From the NCBI GenBank assembly GCA_011050085.1, contig DRGL01000021.1:1-62249 (forward strand): 62,249 bases of DNA, given 5' to 3'. This DNA comes from Pricia antarctica. Its GTDB lineage: Bacteria; Bacteroidota; Bacteroidia; Flavobacteriales; Flavobacteriaceae. The position numbers and the translations under genes were made by a program. The notes below the pieces were generated by a model. The model did no database searches. It was not told where the DNA came from and saw nothing but the letters and a program-made list of their open reading frames with translations. Each line of letters begins with the position of its first letter. Positions within the stretch are counted from its first letter, which is position 1. Below, piece by piece: positions 6,429-15,881 of the stretch.

Positions 6429-8535
6429 TGGAATATCCTGTTCCTTTTAAATATATTTCTAAAAAAATGTTCGTATCCACTATGACCGGGGATGCAAATG
6501 TGTTTTTCTTTCGCTCATTGTTCAAAAGAATTTTACCTACGTCTTCTAAAGGTACTGCATTTTTAAAAACCTCTGTATCGCTAAATTTAAGGGCCTTGAT
6601 ATCACGATCAATATCGTTTTTGGCCAAATCGAAAACGTCCTTCCATTCGTAGACTCCGTATTTTTTGAACTTTTGGAATAGTGCTTTTGGATTGCCAATA
6701 TGGACTTCGTCCAAATAAGAGCAACCAACTATGGACTGTGAACGGCTAAGGTTTCCCCTATCGGTACTTGTGCTTGCATACCATAATATCCGGGCGGGAG
6801 CTTCTTCGGAAATCGGTTTAACACTTCGATAGTAGATATTTTCACGGTTCCAAGCCAATTCAGGGGCCGCCCCGAACAAATTTGAACTGGTCCTGAAATG
6901 ATCGAACAACTGACCGGCCCAAAAAGGTTTTATGGGAATTATATATGTCGGTATGTCAAGGTCCGAGAATTTTATGGGCCAGAACAACCTTTCAAGACTT
7001 AAGGTGAAATTTTTGGGTTCGTTTCTCCATCTTTTGACCAGCCCTGAGTTTTTGGCAAATTCTGGCGGTATCCTGTTATTCGAAAATATGTCAACACTAT
7101 TGGCCACTCCGGTCAAGGCAACCTTGGTCCAAACCCAATCATTAAACACGAAGCCCAACGACTCCAAAGTCTCTTTGTCGGAATCATCCAGTTGTCTATC
7201 ACTTATTTCGATAATCAATTTTTCATTTTCTATTGAATAGGTAATCAAATCGAAAACAAGTTGTTTGAAAAGTATTGACGCTATTTTGGTTTCATTGGTT
7301 CTAATTAGCGGTATACTAAGAACATTCCTCTTGAGTTCAGCCGCCCAAAACCCTAATTTTTTCCTATCCTTATCTTTAATGACCTTTACCTTCGACCCAT
7401 TTACGTTTCCGGTAATAGAGGTTAGGGTATTCCGAAGTTCATGCTTTTTCTCTCCTCTTTGCTTTCTTAGGAAACAGTCGACCAGAGGAGATATTTCCCT
7501 CGACTCCAACTGATTGTAATCGACGTTGACTCCGGCAATCCGTGTTGAAACATAGTTCGAACGGTTGTTTATTTGGTCCAACATCAGGATGAATTCGGTT
7601 GGAGTTAAGATCTGGACGCCATATTTCTCATAAACTCCGGCTTCCGATTCCAACAAATTGGTATCCGTTGTAATGAAATAATCGATACCGCCTGCTATGC
7701 ATTCGGACAACTGCTTTTTATCCGATATATCGTTTGCCGAATTTCCCGACACGATGGTTTGGATATGATTGAAAATTTCATCCCTCGTCTCAGGTTTGGA
7801 TTTGGCTCCAAAAAATTGTGTGATAAAACTTCTTGATCTTGAAGCCCTTTCCTTATCCTTGTCCCTTTGGATTTCATTATAAAATTCTTGGGCGTAATAA
7901 TAATCGATTTCATCCACCAGCCAATCCGCCATCAAATATTTAGCACCGGTCTGTTCGTTAGTATCATTATCCCTAAGCTTGATAATCATATTTGCATCTA
8001 ATAAAGCCTTGGTTTTCTCCGAATTTTCATTTGACCAAGAGAATAGGTCTTGATTACCAAAATCATACCACCACTTTATTAAATAACGCTCTTGCTTACT
8101 TCTACTTCTAGACCGGTTCCTAGGAATGAAACCATACTTTTCCCAGAATTTGGACGCCTCTGTATAATCTTCACGACAGCTTAAAGCAATACCCTTTAAT
8201 TGCAATGAAAATCTACTACGGACTTCATCCAATAAGAGTTTAGCGATACCCTTTCCTCTGTTATTCTCCCCAATGCAAAGATGCACTATACGAATGGTGC
8301 CCTTACTTGCTGTAATGGAAAACAAAATATATCCGAAAAGGGTTTTGTTGGAGTCGTGAGCGGCAATTATAGTTCCCTTTTTACCATATTCAATGAAAGC
8401 GCCTCTTGGAAAGTGTCCCAGCGTTTTTGAATTTTTGGTGCCCATTGCTACGACCTGGTCGAAAAGAGGATGGTCACATCCTATTTTGACAAGATCGGAT
8501 TTAGTGGTTTGTTTTGTTTTTGTACTAATAATCAA
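6421..8535 (-). CDS. GNAT-PIN-ASCH multidomain protein
   Basis: The 704-residue protein has at least three domains. Residues about 40-155 form a GNAT acetyltransferase with acetyl-CoA motif NNRGKGIAKLL (91-101). Residues about 175-320 form a PIN-like RNase: LLDANMI with D180, an acidic helix near E209, D272, and FITTDTNLL with D291. Residues 410-475 look weakly GNAT-like. Residues 530-675 form an ASCH domain similar to the next gene product. PIN and GNAT domains are typical toxin activities. It is the first operon gene. The only start in frame is TTG at 8535; no ATG lies upstream before a stop. Function in conflict or stress is inferred. Confidence 0.72.
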   Translation of the reverse strand: MIISTKTKQTTKSDLVKIGCDHPLFDQVVAMGTKNSKTLGHFPRGAFIEYGKKGTIIAAHDSNKTLFGYILFSITASKGTIRIVHLCIGENNRGKGIAKLLLDEVRSRFSLQLKGIALSCREDYTEASKFWEKYGFIPRNRSRSRSKQERYLIKWWYDFGNQDLFSWSNENSEKTKALLDANMIIKLRDNDTNEQTGAKYLMADWLVDEIDYYYAQEFYNEIQRDKDKERASRSRSFITQFFGAKSKPETRDEIFNHIQTIVSGNSANDISDKKQLSECIAGGIDYFITTDTNLLESEAGVYEKYGVQILTPTEFILMLDQINNRSNYVSTRIAGVNVDYNQLESREISPLVDCFLRKQRGEKKHELRNTLTSITGNVNGSKVKVIKDKDRKKLGFWAAELKRNVLSIPLIRTNETKIASILFKQLVFDLITYSIENEKLIIEISDRQLDDSDKETLESLGFVFNDWVWTKVALTGVANSVDIFSNNRIPPEFAKNSGLVKRWRNEPKNFTLSLERLFWPIKFSDLDIPTYIIPIKPFWAGQLFDHFRTSSNLFGAAPELAWNRENIYYRSVKPISEEAPARILWYASTSTDRGNLSRSQSIVGCSYLDEVHIGNPKALFQKFKKYGVYEWKDVFDLAKNDIDRDIKALKFSDTEVFKNAVPLEDVGKILLNNERKKNTFASPVIVDTNIFLEIYLKGTGYSNE

Positions 8536-8678
8536 TTCGGTTTGGTCGATTACAATGTAGGAATAATTCGACGATTATTGTCATCAAGTTTTAAGAAATT
8601 GAATTCTTTGCGTCCGAATCGTACCTAACTCCATATCTTGCCTTGTGTATTATAACTACCTACCTAATTACCAGTGTT

Positions 8679-9269
8679 CTACTTCCAAAGCTTCTCAAAA
8701 CGCTTACTAGCCACCCTAGTATATTGAGCCGTATGTTTTGGGTCACGATGACCAAGATAATCTTGAATCAAACGAAGATCATAACCCATATTGGCCAAAT
8801 AGAAACCGCACGAGTGCCGTAGCATGTGTGGATGGATATTTTTGATATTTGCTTTCTTACCTATAGTTGATACAAGGTAGGATACTGCTTGTCTAGTTAG
8901 AGGGATTCCTCTTTCACTTACAAATAGCCAAGGAAGATTGTCTTCTCTAGAGTTGAGATAACGCTTAAGTGCTCTAAGTTCATCACCGGAAATTGGATGT
9001 TCAGTAGACAAACCACCTTTCAATCTATTCACCCATACTCGGGAATCTTTCAGATTGATATCGGATACCTTCAGGGCGATAGCTTCACTAACACGAAGAC
9101 CATGTCGGTACATCATCATCAATAGAACGTAATTTCTTTTTGGGTATCTTGTTTTTTTGGCGACTTCCAAAAAGGTTTTCATTTCAGAATCGCTCAGGTA
9201 ATCCTTTCCCTTTTCATGGGAGTTCGTGGTCTCTTTTTCGGAACTCTTTACATTATGCCTTTTGACCAT
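8679..9269 (-). CDS. FimB/FimE-like tyrosine recombinase
   Basis: A short (196-residue) recombinase made of only the catalytic domain. Active-site residues are R59 (HGLRVSE), H148 and R151 (HPHMLRHSC), H174 (YLGHRD) and Y183 (QYTRV). The stretch HMLRHSCG, RLIQDYLGHR and the ending RFEKLW closely follow E. coli FimB and FimE, which invert DNA between short inverted repeats. It lies beside the dyad site at 9321-9350, whose twin is at 1727-1758, so these sites are plausible substrates. The gene is 143 bases upstream of the operon head, same strand; cotranscription is possible. Confidence 0.85.
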   Translation of the reverse strand: MVKRHNVKSSEKETTNSHEKGKDYLSDSEMKTFLEVAKKTRYPKRNYVLLMMMYRHGLRVSEAIALKVSDINLKDSRVWVNRLKGGLSTEHPISGDELRALKRYLNSREDNLPWLFVSERGIPLTRQAVSYLVSTIGKKANIKNIHPHMLRHSCGFYLANMGYDLRLIQDYLGHRDPKHTAQYTRVASKRFEKLWK

Positions 9270-9571
9270 GGTTTCAGGATTGCTTTTAAACTCCCTAGAA
9301 TATAATCAAAAAAAGCCACTCTCTTTACAAAATCCGCTTTTTGTAAAGAGTGGAATTCACTTCTATGGTAAAGGAATTTTGGAATTTTTCACATTATGTA
9401 TAATCCGGGTATCCTAATTCTCCTTAAATATTGCAGGGAGAACTGAATAAAACATCTCCTTGGATCAGTTCTAAGCGAAAAAGTTTTTGATGATAACAAC
9501 AATGAAAAACTTTGGACAAGGCAAGACGCATATACTGATTGGAATATCACCTTGTTCTACAATCTTTTGCC
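9270..9571. other. Intergenic region between the two recombinase genes
   Basis: About 300 bases without a convincing gene. The only clear structure is the dyad site at 9321-9350. It separates the FimB-like recombinase from the large integrase and would be the right-hand junction of the nested cassette if that cassette is real. Confidence 0.5.
9321..9350. repeat. Right dyad site of cassette (candidate recombination site)
   Basis: Arms CTCTTTACAAA and TTTGTAAAGAG flank an 8-nt centre ATCCGCTT. The arms are identical to the inner 11 bp of the site at 1727-1758, while the centre differs, as in Bacteroidetes elements whose coupling sequences change with each integration. A further CCA/TGG pair can form outside with a 2-nt bulge. 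The FimB-like recombinase gene starts 52 bases away. Role as attachment or inversion site is inferred. Confidence 0.55.
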
Positions 9572-10852
9572 TCAAATTAAAGATAACAAACCACTATAGT
9601 CTTCCGGAAGCTCTGCATCAATATCCTTCAAATAAGCCTTAAGCGCATCTAGAGTGGAGTGGCCCGTAATTAGCATTAACTTATCACAAGTTTCGGTATA
9701 GGTAAACTCTTTTCTAAGCTTCCTAAAAAGCAGCGTGATAAACGTATGCCTAAAGGAGTAGATGGTATATTCACCTCCCAGTTGCAGAGTTTTACCAGTT
9801 GCAAGTAGATATTCGTTATATTTCTTTTTAAGCTTCCAGAACCGTTTTGTAAAGTAATCCCTTCTACTTGATTCTGTGGCTTCCCATTCTCCAATGCCGG
9901 TAGGAGTAAACAAAAAGTGATTTTGTACAGAGAAGTCGAAATCCTGAATTTCGCGAAGAACGATATCAGGTATGATTTTAGTCTTCTCCGGCTTGTTCTT
10001 TGCCTGAACGCGCAATAGTTTTTGAGAAAGAAAAATATCCTTTAACCTAAGTCTGCATACCTCAATTGGGCGTAAAAAATTATAGGAAACAAACTTTATA
10101 AAAAGCAACAGAACGGGGTCGTTTTTCTTCATGTAGGCAAACAAACCTTCCAGAACTTCCAAGGAATAAGTTCTATGGCTTACCGATTTGGTATTAAGTA
10201 CCTTGATGTTCTCGACAAAATTTCTTGGGATGACGTCGTTATTTTCAAGTTCACCAAATAGGGAACTCAATACAATACGTGTGTTGTTTCTATTTCTTGC
10301 GCTTGACGCTTTGACAATAGTTTGGAGATAATCGTTGACGGTCTGTTTGGTGATGCTGAGGATACTTTTGTCAAGTAGATTCCTTTTGTCCAAATAGGTC
10401 TTGAACCTACCATATCGACTTTTGTAATCCTTAACGGAAGTTTCTGAAAGTTCACTGAGCTTTATGCCATATGCATAATCCAGTGCCGCTCCGGCCGTAT
10501 ATTCCAAGGATTTTGAATTGAGCTTAAACTTGTCCTTGTAAGGAGAATAACCTTCTTTCAACATTTCAAGCAAAACCTCCTTGATGATTCCTAAATGCAA
10601 TAACCTTTCCGCTTTGGTCTTAAAATTTTTATTAACGCTCATGGTAATCGGCGTTTGGCGGACCAATACGGGATTTCCGAGTTTGTCTAAAAGGTCGGGT
10701 TTGGCGAAGGAGTAGTAGACATACCACCTTTTGGAGAGGTCGAAATTGTCCCCGCCATGATATATTTTCGGTTCCTTATATTTTTTCCTTTCCAATCCGT
10801 GTTTGTATGCGGTAGCGTATGCGCTTTGCAATATATCAAAAAAATAACCCAT
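9572..10852 (-). CDS. Tyrosine-recombinase integrase of the tRNA-fMet island
   Basis: The enzyme would integrate and excise the large element at the adjacent tRNA gene. It has an N-terminal arm-binding/SAM-like region and a C-terminal catalytic domain with FLRPIEVCRL (first Arg), YSFRHTF (Arg-His; the usual first His is Tyr, as often in Bacteroidetes), and ITGHSTLDALKAYL (His and nucleophile Tyr). I prefer the ATG at 10852; an upstream TTG at 10882 would add 10 residues inside a terminator stem. The gene lies 42 bases from the tRNA 3' end, the normal integrase position. Confidence 0.88.
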   Translation of the reverse strand: MGYFFDILQSAYATAYKHGLERKKYKEPKIYHGGDNFDLSKRWYVYYSFAKPDLLDKLGNPVLVRQTPITMSVNKNFKTKAERLLHLGIIKEVLLEMLKEGYSPYKDKFKLNSKSLEYTAGAALDYAYGIKLSELSETSVKDYKSRYGRFKTYLDKRNLLDKSILSITKQTVNDYLQTIVKASSARNRNNTRIVLSSLFGELENNDVIPRNFVENIKVLNTKSVSHRTYSLEVLEGLFAYMKKNDPVLLLFIKFVSYNFLRPIEVCRLRLKDIFLSQKLLRVQAKNKPEKTKIIPDIVLREIQDFDFSVQNHFLFTPTGIGEWEATESSRRDYFTKRFWKLKKKYNEYLLATGKTLQLGGEYTIYSFRHTFITLLFRKLRKEFTYTETCDKLMLITGHSTLDALKAYLKDIDAELPEDYSGLLSLI

Positions 10853-10890
10853 TGACAACAATTTTAAAAAGCTGTTAATCAATGGGTTAT
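10838..10890 (-). terminator. Terminator hairpin of tRNA-fMet overlapping the integrase start
   Basis: Read on the minus strand just after the tRNA, a perfect 12-bp stem (ATAACCCATTGA / TCAATGGGTTAT, 10844-10855 with 10879-10890, loop 23 nt) is followed by seven T. This is a classical intrinsic terminator for the tRNA. The 3' arm contains the probable ATG of the integrase (10852), so the same bases end one transcript and start one protein. Confidence 0.75.
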
Positions 10891-10894
10891 GTAG

Positions 10895-10967
<73 letters not shown>

Positions 10968-11187
10968 ATGGGTATTTTTCTCACTTGTCTTACGACTTCG
11001 GAACATAACCTCCGACGAGAAAATCGATAACACTATTTGCGTTAACGGGCGACAAATATACAACGGTTTTTTATCTTATTCAAATTTGTTTTAAAAGATT
11101 ATTTAGAGGCAAGTTCACAAAAAAAAGCTTGAATTCCATACCTTCGGGAACAGAAGTATTAACCGACCGTTTTAAATAGCTACGTAT

Positions 11188-12552
11188 TTGAATGCCATAA
11201 ACGATTTCATAGCCTCACTTTTGCCCTATACCGAGTGGCCCATGTTCTTACTGCTAATAGGTGGGGGAATTTTTTTAGTGGTGTATTCCAAATTTCTACC
11301 CTATCGTTTTTTTGGCCATGCTATCGCAATTACTGCCGGTAAGTATGATACTAAAGGTGCAGAGGGCGATGTAAGCTCCTTTCAAGCGCTTTCGGCGGCA
11401 GTGGCCGCAACGGTAGGGCTTGGTAATATTTCAGGTGTTGCTATTGCTATCCACGACGGCGGTCCGGGGGTTGTTTTTTGGATATGGATGACCGCACTGA
11501 TCGGTATGTGTATCAAGTTTTATTCCTGTAGCTTAGCTATCATGTTCCGCACCACGGATAAAGATGGAAAACTTCAAGGCGGACCGATGTTCTATATCAC
11601 CAAAGGATTGGGGCCAAAAGCAAAGCCTTTGGCCATATTCTTCGCGGCATGCGGCCTATTCGGATTTTTAGGGGTATTTACCGCCAATCAGTTTACGGAA
11701 ACTTTCATGAACGTCGTCGAACCTTCGCGGACCCTATTTGAAATGAGTGAAGTAAACTGGAAATGGACGGTCGGGGTGGTTTTGGCCATCATCACCTCCC
11801 TTGTAATTTTTGGGGGGTTGACCAAAATAGCAAAAGTAGCATCGGCGATAGTCCCTTTTATGGTTGCTATCTATCTGGTGGCTGTAATCATTGTCATGGT
11901 ATTGAATTCTTCGCAAATACTACCTTCTTTAAAACTGATTATTACGGAAGCGTGGAATTTTAAATCGCTTGCCACTGGCGGTTTTTGGGGATTGGTTATT
12001 ATTGGGGTCCGTAGGGCCATGTTCTCTAATGAGGCCGGACTTGGTAGCGCACCGATGTATCATGGGCAATCGAAGACCGATAACCCCATAAAGGAAGGCT
12101 TGGTGGCGATGCTGGGTCCGTTTATCGATACGATTATGGTGTGTACGTTTACAGCCATCGTTATTATTTTAAGCGGAGCTTACTTAGAAGATTCCAGTGG
12201 TATAGTAATGACTTTATCAGCCTTTGAGACGACTCTTTTCGGTTGGGGTGATGATTTATTGATGCTCATCGTAACCGCCTTTGCCCTTTCTACGCTATTT
12301 ACGTATTCCTATTACGGCGTGAAATGCCTTTCTTTTTTGACAAGCCCTAAAATCGGGAAATTTTACAACTGGTATTTCGTCATTATGATTGTCTTTGCCG
12401 CAGTGGCATCCTTAGACCTAGTGAAAAACCTGATTGATCTTTCATATGCGTTGATGGTAATCCCGAATATGATTGCCGTACTTTTGTTGGCCCCGAAAGT
12501 GAATGCGGCGGCAAAAGATTATTTTTTAAAACTAAAACATGGGCGAACATAA
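11188..12552 (+). CDS. AGCS-family sodium:amino acid (alanine/glycine) symporter
   Basis: A 454-residue inner-membrane protein with about ten or eleven hydrophobic segments, taking up small amino acids with sodium. Family signatures include GLGNISGVAIAI near residue 75 and ANQFTETF near 165, followed by the conserved SNEAGLGSAPMYHGQ segment near 285. Length fits the family. No ATG precedes the conserved N-terminus in frame, so TTG at 11188 is taken as start. The stop overlaps era by 14 bases, so both are probably on one transcript. Confidence 0.9.
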   Translation: MNAINDFIASLLPYTEWPMFLLLIGGGIFLVVYSKFLPYRFFGHAIAITAGKYDTKGAEGDVSSFQALSAAVAATVGLGNISGVAIAIHDGGPGVVFWIWMTALIGMCIKFYSCSLAIMFRTTDKDGKLQGGPMFYITKGLGPKAKPLAIFFAACGLFGFLGVFTANQFTETFMNVVEPSRTLFEMSEVNWKWTVGVVLAIITSLVIFGGLTKIAKVASAIVPFMVAIYLVAVIIVMVLNSSQILPSLKLIITEAWNFKSLATGGFWGLVIIGVRRAMFSNEAGLGSAPMYHGQSKTDNPIKEGLVAMLGPFIDTIMVCTFTAIVIILSGAYLEDSSGIVMTLSAFETTLFGWGDDLLMLIVTAFALSTLFTYSYYGVKCLSFLTSPKIGKFYNWYFVIMIVFAAVASLDLVKNLIDLSYALMVIPNMIAVLLLAPKVNAAAKDYFLKLKHGRT

Positions 12553-13423
12553 GGCAGGCTTCGTAAATATTATAGGAAATCCCAACGTGGGCAAATCCAC
12601 TTTGATGAACGCTTTTGTGGGTGAAAAACTATCCATAATCACCTCCAAGGCGCAGACTACCCGGCACAGAATCTTGGGGATTGTAAATGGGGATGATTTT
12701 CAGATGATCCTTTCGGATACCCCGGGCATCATCAAACCCGCCTATGAACTGCAGTCCAGTATGATGGGTTTTGTAAAATCCGCTTTTGAGGATGCCGATG
12801 TTTTGCTCTACATGGTCGAAATCGGGGAGAAGTCTCTGAAGGACGAAAAGTTTTTCGAGAAAATAAAGAACAGCAAGATTCCAGTTTTGCTATTGCTGAA
12901 TAAGGTCGATACTGCCAATCAAGAGTTATTGGAAGATCAGGCGCAGTATTGGCAAGAATTGCTTCCTACGGTCGAATTGCATCCTATTTCTGCTCTGACT
13001 AATTTTAATATTAAAAATGTATTCCAAAGGATAGTCGAGCTGCTTCCCGAAAGTCCCGCTTTTTATCCAAAAGACCAATTGACCGACAAGCCGGAGCGGT
13101 TTTTCGTGAACGAGACCATTCGGGAAAAAATACTTATCCACTATAAAAAGGAAATTCCCTATGCCGTAGAAATTGACACCGAGGAATTTTTTGAAGACGA
13201 TGATATTATTCGCATGCGTTCAGTAATCATGGTAGAACGCGAATCCCAAAAAGGGATTATTATCGGTCACAAAGGAAGCGCCTTAAAAAGAGTAGGGGTA
13301 GAGGCACGAAAGGATTTGGAAAAATTCTTCGGAAAACAGGTGCATATCGAACTTTATGTCAAGGTCAACAAAAACTGGAGGAGTGATGCAAAACAACTAA
13401 AGCGATTCGGCTATAATGGCTGA
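12539..13423 (+). CDS. era: GTPase Era
   Basis: Era is an essential GTPase that binds 16S rRNA near its 3' end and aids 30S subunit maturation. The 294-residue product has G1 [10 protein letters not shown]3 DTPG, G4 NKVD, and a C-terminal KH domain around [13 protein letters not shown]. Length is normal. It overlaps the symporter gene by 14 bases and is followed by der after 41 bases, giving two ribosome-assembly GTPases in a row. Confidence 0.97.
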   Translation: MGEHKAGFVNIIGNPNVGKSTLMNAFVGEKLSIITSKAQTTRHRILGIVNGDDFQMILSDTPGIIKPAYELQSSMMGFVKSAFEDADVLLYMVEIGEKSLKDEKFFEKIKNSKIPVLLLLNKVDTANQELLEDQAQYWQELLPTVELHPISALTNFNIKNVFQRIVELLPESPAFYPKDQLTDKPERFFVNETIREKILIHYKKEIPYAVEIDTEEFFEDDDIIRMRSVIMVERESQKGIIIGHKGSALKRVGVEARKDLEKFFGKQVHIELYVKVNKNWRSDAKQLKRFGYNG

Positions 13424-13434
13424 TAAATAAAGCC

Positions 13435-13442
13435 TACTTTTG
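13435..13442 (+). promoter_or_regulatory. Candidate -7 box for der
   Basis: TACTTTTG fits the Bacteroidetes -7 consensus TAnnTTTG and lies 22 bases before the der start, in the gap after era. A clear -33 TTG at the usual 19-base distance is not seen, so the call rests on the -7 box and its position. Confidence 0.4.
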
Positions 13443-13464
13443 CAAATCCAAAAAAATATTTGTC

Positions 13465-14769
13465 ATGAGTGCTATCGTCGCCATTGTAGGAAGACCTAAT
13501 GTGGGTAAATCCACTTTTTTTAACCGATTGATTCAACGTCGGGAAGCCATTGTCGACGCTACAAGTGGTGTAACCCGAGATCGTCATTACGGAAAAAGTG
13601 ATTGGAACGGTAGGGAATTTTCACTTATCGATACCGGTGGCTACGTACTGGGTAGCGACGATATCTTCGAAAGGGAAATTGACAAACAGGTCAAACTCGC
13701 GATTGAAGAAGCTGATGCCATAATTTTCATGGTCGATGTCGAGACAGGCGTAACTGGAATGGATGAAGATGTTTCCAAACTCTTGCGACGTGTCAATAAA
13801 CCGGTTTTCTTGGCCATCAACAAGGTCGATAACGCTAAACGTGCCGCCGATGCGGTGGAATTCTATGCTTTGGGATTGGGAGAGTACTATACGCTATCCA
13901 GTATCAATGGTAGCGGAACCGGTGATCTTTTAGACGACCTTATTGCCAAACTTCCAGAGAAGGAAAAAGATGAAAGCGACCTGCCCCGTTTCGCAGTGGT
14001 CGGAAGGCCGAATGCCGGAAAATCCTCTTTTATAAACGCCCTTTTGGGTAAGGAGCGCTACATCGTAACCGATATCGCCGGCACGACCCGTGATAGTATG
14101 GATACCAAGTACAACCGCTTCGGCTTTGACTTCAATCTGGTCGATACGGCAGGTATACGTAGAAAAGCGAAGGTCAAGGAAGATTTGGAATTTTATGCAG
14201 TCATGCGATCTGTTCGCGCTATAGAACATAGCGATGTCTGTATTCTACTCTTTGATGCTACCCGTACTTTTGACGGACAAGTAGCGAATATCTTTTGGCT
14301 GGCCCAACGCAATAATAAGGGTATCGTCATTTTAGTCAACAAATGGGACCTGGTCGAGGATAAGGAGACCAATACCATGAAACACTATACCCAGCGCATT
14401 AAAGAATCGATCGAGCCTTTCGTCGACGTGCCAATTATTTTTATATCCGCTTTGACAAAACAGCGCATCCACAAGGCCATAGAGACTGCGGTACAGGTTT
14501 ATGAAAATAGGTCGAAGAAAATCAAGACCAGCAAGCTGAACGAGGTAATGTTGCCCATTATTGAACACACCCCACCACCGGCCTACAAAGACAAGTACGT
14601 GAAAATAAAGTATATCACCCAACTGCCAACACCCTACCCGCAGTTTGCGTTCTTCTGTAACCTACCCCAATATGTACGTGAACCGTATAAGCGGTTTTTG
14701 GAAAATAAACTACGCGAGAATTTTGATTTTACAGGCGTTCCGGTTACGGTCTATATGCGGAAGAAATAA
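13465..14769 (+). CDS. der: Ribosome biogenesis GTPase Der (EngA)
   Basis: Der has two tandem GTPase domains and a KH-like C-terminus and acts in 50S subunit assembly. Both G1 loops are visible (GRPNVGKST near residue 8 and GRPNAGKSS near 180), with two DTGG/DTAG switch regions and two NKxD motifs. The 434-residue length is standard. It follows era and may also have its own promoter. Confidence 0.97.
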   Translation: MSAIVAIVGRPNVGKSTFFNRLIQRREAIVDATSGVTRDRHYGKSDWNGREFSLIDTGGYVLGSDDIFEREIDKQVKLAIEEADAIIFMVDVETGVTGMDEDVSKLLRRVNKPVFLAINKVDNAKRAADAVEFYALGLGEYYTLSSINGSGTGDLLDDLIAKLPEKEKDESDLPRFAVVGRPNAGKSSFINALLGKERYIVTDIAGTTRDSMDTKYNRFGFDFNLVDTAGIRRKAKVKEDLEFYAVMRSVRAIEHSDVCILLFDATRTFDGQVANIFWLAQRNNKGIVILVNKWDLVEDKETNTMKHYTQRIKESIEPFVDVPIIFISALTKQRIHKAIETAVQVYENRSKKIKTSKLNEVMLPIIEHTPPPAYKDKYVKIKYITQLPTPYPQFAFFCNLPQYVREPYKRFLENKLRENFDFTGVPVTVYMRKK

Positions 14770-14936
14770 TTACAATAAGTCGTCGGGTATGAATTTTAAA
14801 GAAGTCGACCGTACTTCTTCGGATTTTTTCTTCAAGACTTTTCTGAATTTAGAAATTGGGAATACTTTTTAATGGTTTACTTCTTGAAATAAATAAATAC
14901 ACTATTAAATGCCACTTGGGCTTGCGACGAGTTAGT

Positions 14937-15395
14937 CTACTCAACAAACACGGAAATTATAGGGTCAAATTCCACCTCTTTTGAGTCGCCATTGACTTCA
15001 AGAGTTTTAGCAATCAATATGTTGGAACAACAACCCTCTCCACCGGATCTTTCTAGATTAAGAACAAATTTGAACTCGTTAGTGTTTCCAATAGTAAGGC
15101 TATATTCATAACTACCAATTTCCCATATGGAGTCAGTAATAACCAAATACTGCTTATCTAGGGTATTATCTATCTCAAAGTTCACAGATTCACTACCCTC
15201 CAAGTCGATGTCATTTATAGTATAAGTTCCATTATCAAGAACATTCTCATCATTTTCACGGTCTATGAATTCTACATAAAGTGCTGCAAAATTCGCTTGA
15301 CAAAGCGCTGTAGAGCAATCAAGTTCTCTATTATCGTCATTTTTGCAACTGTTCAGAAATAGTAATAAGAGCAGAAAAAAGTAGACTTCATACAT
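14937..15395 (-). CDS. Hypothetical lipoprotein
   Basis: A 152-residue protein with a lipoprotein signal: hydrophobic run then LNSC at about 14-17. The mature part is acidic and rich in beta-strand patterns, with four further cysteines (two near 27-32 and a CC pair near 122) that could form disulfides. I do not recognise a family. It is a lone gene, convergent with der, and opens away from the receptor gene. Confidence 0.72.
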   Translation of the reverse strand: MYEVYFFLLLLLFLNSCKNDDNRELDCSTALCQANFAALYVEFIDRENDENVLDNGTYTINDIDLEGSESVNFEIDNTLDKQYLVITDSIWEIGSYEYSLTIGNTNEFKFVLNLERSGGEGCCSNILIAKTLEVNGDSKEVEFDPIISVFVE

Positions 15396-15881
15396 TTTTT
15401 TCTTTTTAGATGTAGAATATCATAAAGGGTTGCGTTGAGAAAGATGAAAGATTAAATCTTGCCTCTAACTAGGTAATAATAGAATCTTTTTTTGAAAAGA
15501 TTTAGCAATTATATTTCAAATCAGTGATGGCAAATATATTGCTCTAGAGAGATTTTCACGTGTCCGAATTTCGGCTTTATTTGCGACCAACCGCAAAATA
15601 TCCTTGAGCCTTACACGCGGTATTTGGATAATAATTTTAAAAAATTGATTTCAAGCGTGTTCCAGTTTTAAAATAAAGGTAACTTCTATTTACATTCTTG
15701 GGATGAAAAATGGGTTGCTGAATACCTATCTCCTATACTAACTATTTTTTGGCAGCGTTTATTTTGATTCGTATCGGGCATCCCAGTTAAGGCCTAAAGT
15801 AGATTACACTTTCCTAAACCTTTGTTAACCGAAACTAATTCCTTTCGTGTTATTGTATTTTTAGGATGCTAAACCTTTTGC
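15396..15881. other. Gene-free region upstream of the outer-membrane receptor
   Basis: Nearly 490 bases without a supported gene, between two divergent genes, so it should hold both promoters. I see a weak AT hairpin (AATCTTTT / AAAAGATT near 15480) and one TGTTAACC at 15823-15830 that lacks the matching -10 part of the ECF-type motif found near 48-51 kb. Confidence 0.4.

Noticed and set aside
6421-6500. VIVDTNIFLEIYL at the end of the GNAT-PIN-ASCH protein looks like the first strand of a second PIN domain
   Set aside because: Only about 20 residues follow and no frameshift continues a PIN fold; the stretch fits the end of the ASCH domain equally well.
15823-15830. TGTTAACC upstream of the outer-membrane receptor as a sixth ECF-type motif
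   Set aside because: The second box 15 bases on (CGTGTTAT) matches CATTAAAA at only three positions.
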